Shown: positions 63,991 through 64,000 of the stretch, one piece after another
Numbering within the stretch: position 1 is the stretch's first letter
Layout: the number at the start of each line of letters is the position of its first letter
Assembly (NCBI RefSeq): GCF_001648595.1
Contig: NZ_LBAW01000013.1
Location: forward strand, 59,420 to 123,419
Direction of reading: 5' to 3'
Length of the DNA: 64,000 bases
From: Legionella bozemanae
GTDB lineage: Bacteria; Pseudomonadota; Gammaproteobacteria; Legionellales; Legionellaceae
The notes under the pieces: generated by a model
Database searches by the model: none
The model's input: only the letters and a program-made list of their open reading frames with translations
What the model was told of the DNA's origin: nothing
Program-made: the position numbers and the translations under genes

Positions 63991-64000
63991 AATTGATTTC

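Noticed and set aside
1..64000. CRISPR arrays
   Set aside because: No regularly spaced direct repeats of 23-40 bases and no cas genes were seen.

Overview
The window looks like a chromosomal segment of a Legionella-type gammaproteobacterium. This rests on the low-GC composition, several very large proteins with no close enzyme family that resemble Dot/Icm effectors, the phosphatidylcholine/phosphatidylethanolamine gene set (psd, pmtA, cfa), and RapA. No species is claimed.

Layout. (1) 1-16 kb: the 3' part of an RND efflux pump; three large effector-like proteins, one with a CX5R phosphatase-like motif and one with a kinase-like catalytic loop; a DUF2520 Rossmann protein; phosphatidylserine decarboxylase; and an ornithine cyclodeaminase/NAD-epimerase pair. 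(2) 16-31 kb: a MITE-like palindromic element, a small secreted protein, tRNA-Leu(CAG), Sua5/YrdC, a glycerophosphodiester phosphodiesterase, a thiolase, a GST, two membrane/coiled-coil proteins of effector type, RapA, a polytopic membrane protein, cyclopropane fatty acid synthase and an HSL-type esterase. (3) 31-41 kb: single-enzyme genes (cupin, PmtA-like methyltransferase, a methyltransferase/phosphotransferase pair, GNATs, an alpha/beta hydrolase, an aspartoacylase-like hydrolase, an APH(6)-like kinase and a PARG-like macrodomain protein). (4) 41.6-51.7 kb: a natural-product locus. One six-gene minus-strand operon encodes a VioC/AsnO-like 2-oxoglutarate hydroxylase, a flavin reductase, an Asp/Glu racemase, an unknown 453-aa protein, an ATP-grasp ligase and an MFS exporter. 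A second minus-strand operon holds a 62-aa peptide, a borosin-type tetrapyrrole-methylase-fold N-methyltransferase and an MFS exporter, which is the layout of a split borosin RiPP pathway. A divergent 470-aa unknown gene lies between them. (5) 52.5-64 kb: a probable mobile island with a transposase remnant, an AlpA/excisionase-like HTH protein, a DUF927 ATPase cut by an in-frame amber codon, an RP4-like oriT with preserved arm and spacer lengths, a traK homologue, a 1540-aa helicase-nuclease of anti-phage type, a coiled-coil protein, a frameshifted AlbA_2/Schlafen-like gene and an unknown helical protein.

How the parts may work together. Psd makes phosphatidylethanolamine, PmtA would methylate it and Cfa would modify its acyl chains, although these genes are scattered. 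In the natural-product locus the ligase, hydroxylase and racemase could build a modified small peptide for MFS export, while the borosin pair would N-methylate the backbone of the small peptide's C-terminus. In the last 11 kb the oriT and TraK point to conjugative mobilisation of a defence-gene cargo; no relaxase, coupling protein or integrase is visible in this window.

The strongest leads are the split borosin operon and the RP4-like oriT. All calls come from reading the sequence and recalled family knowledge; no database search was run.
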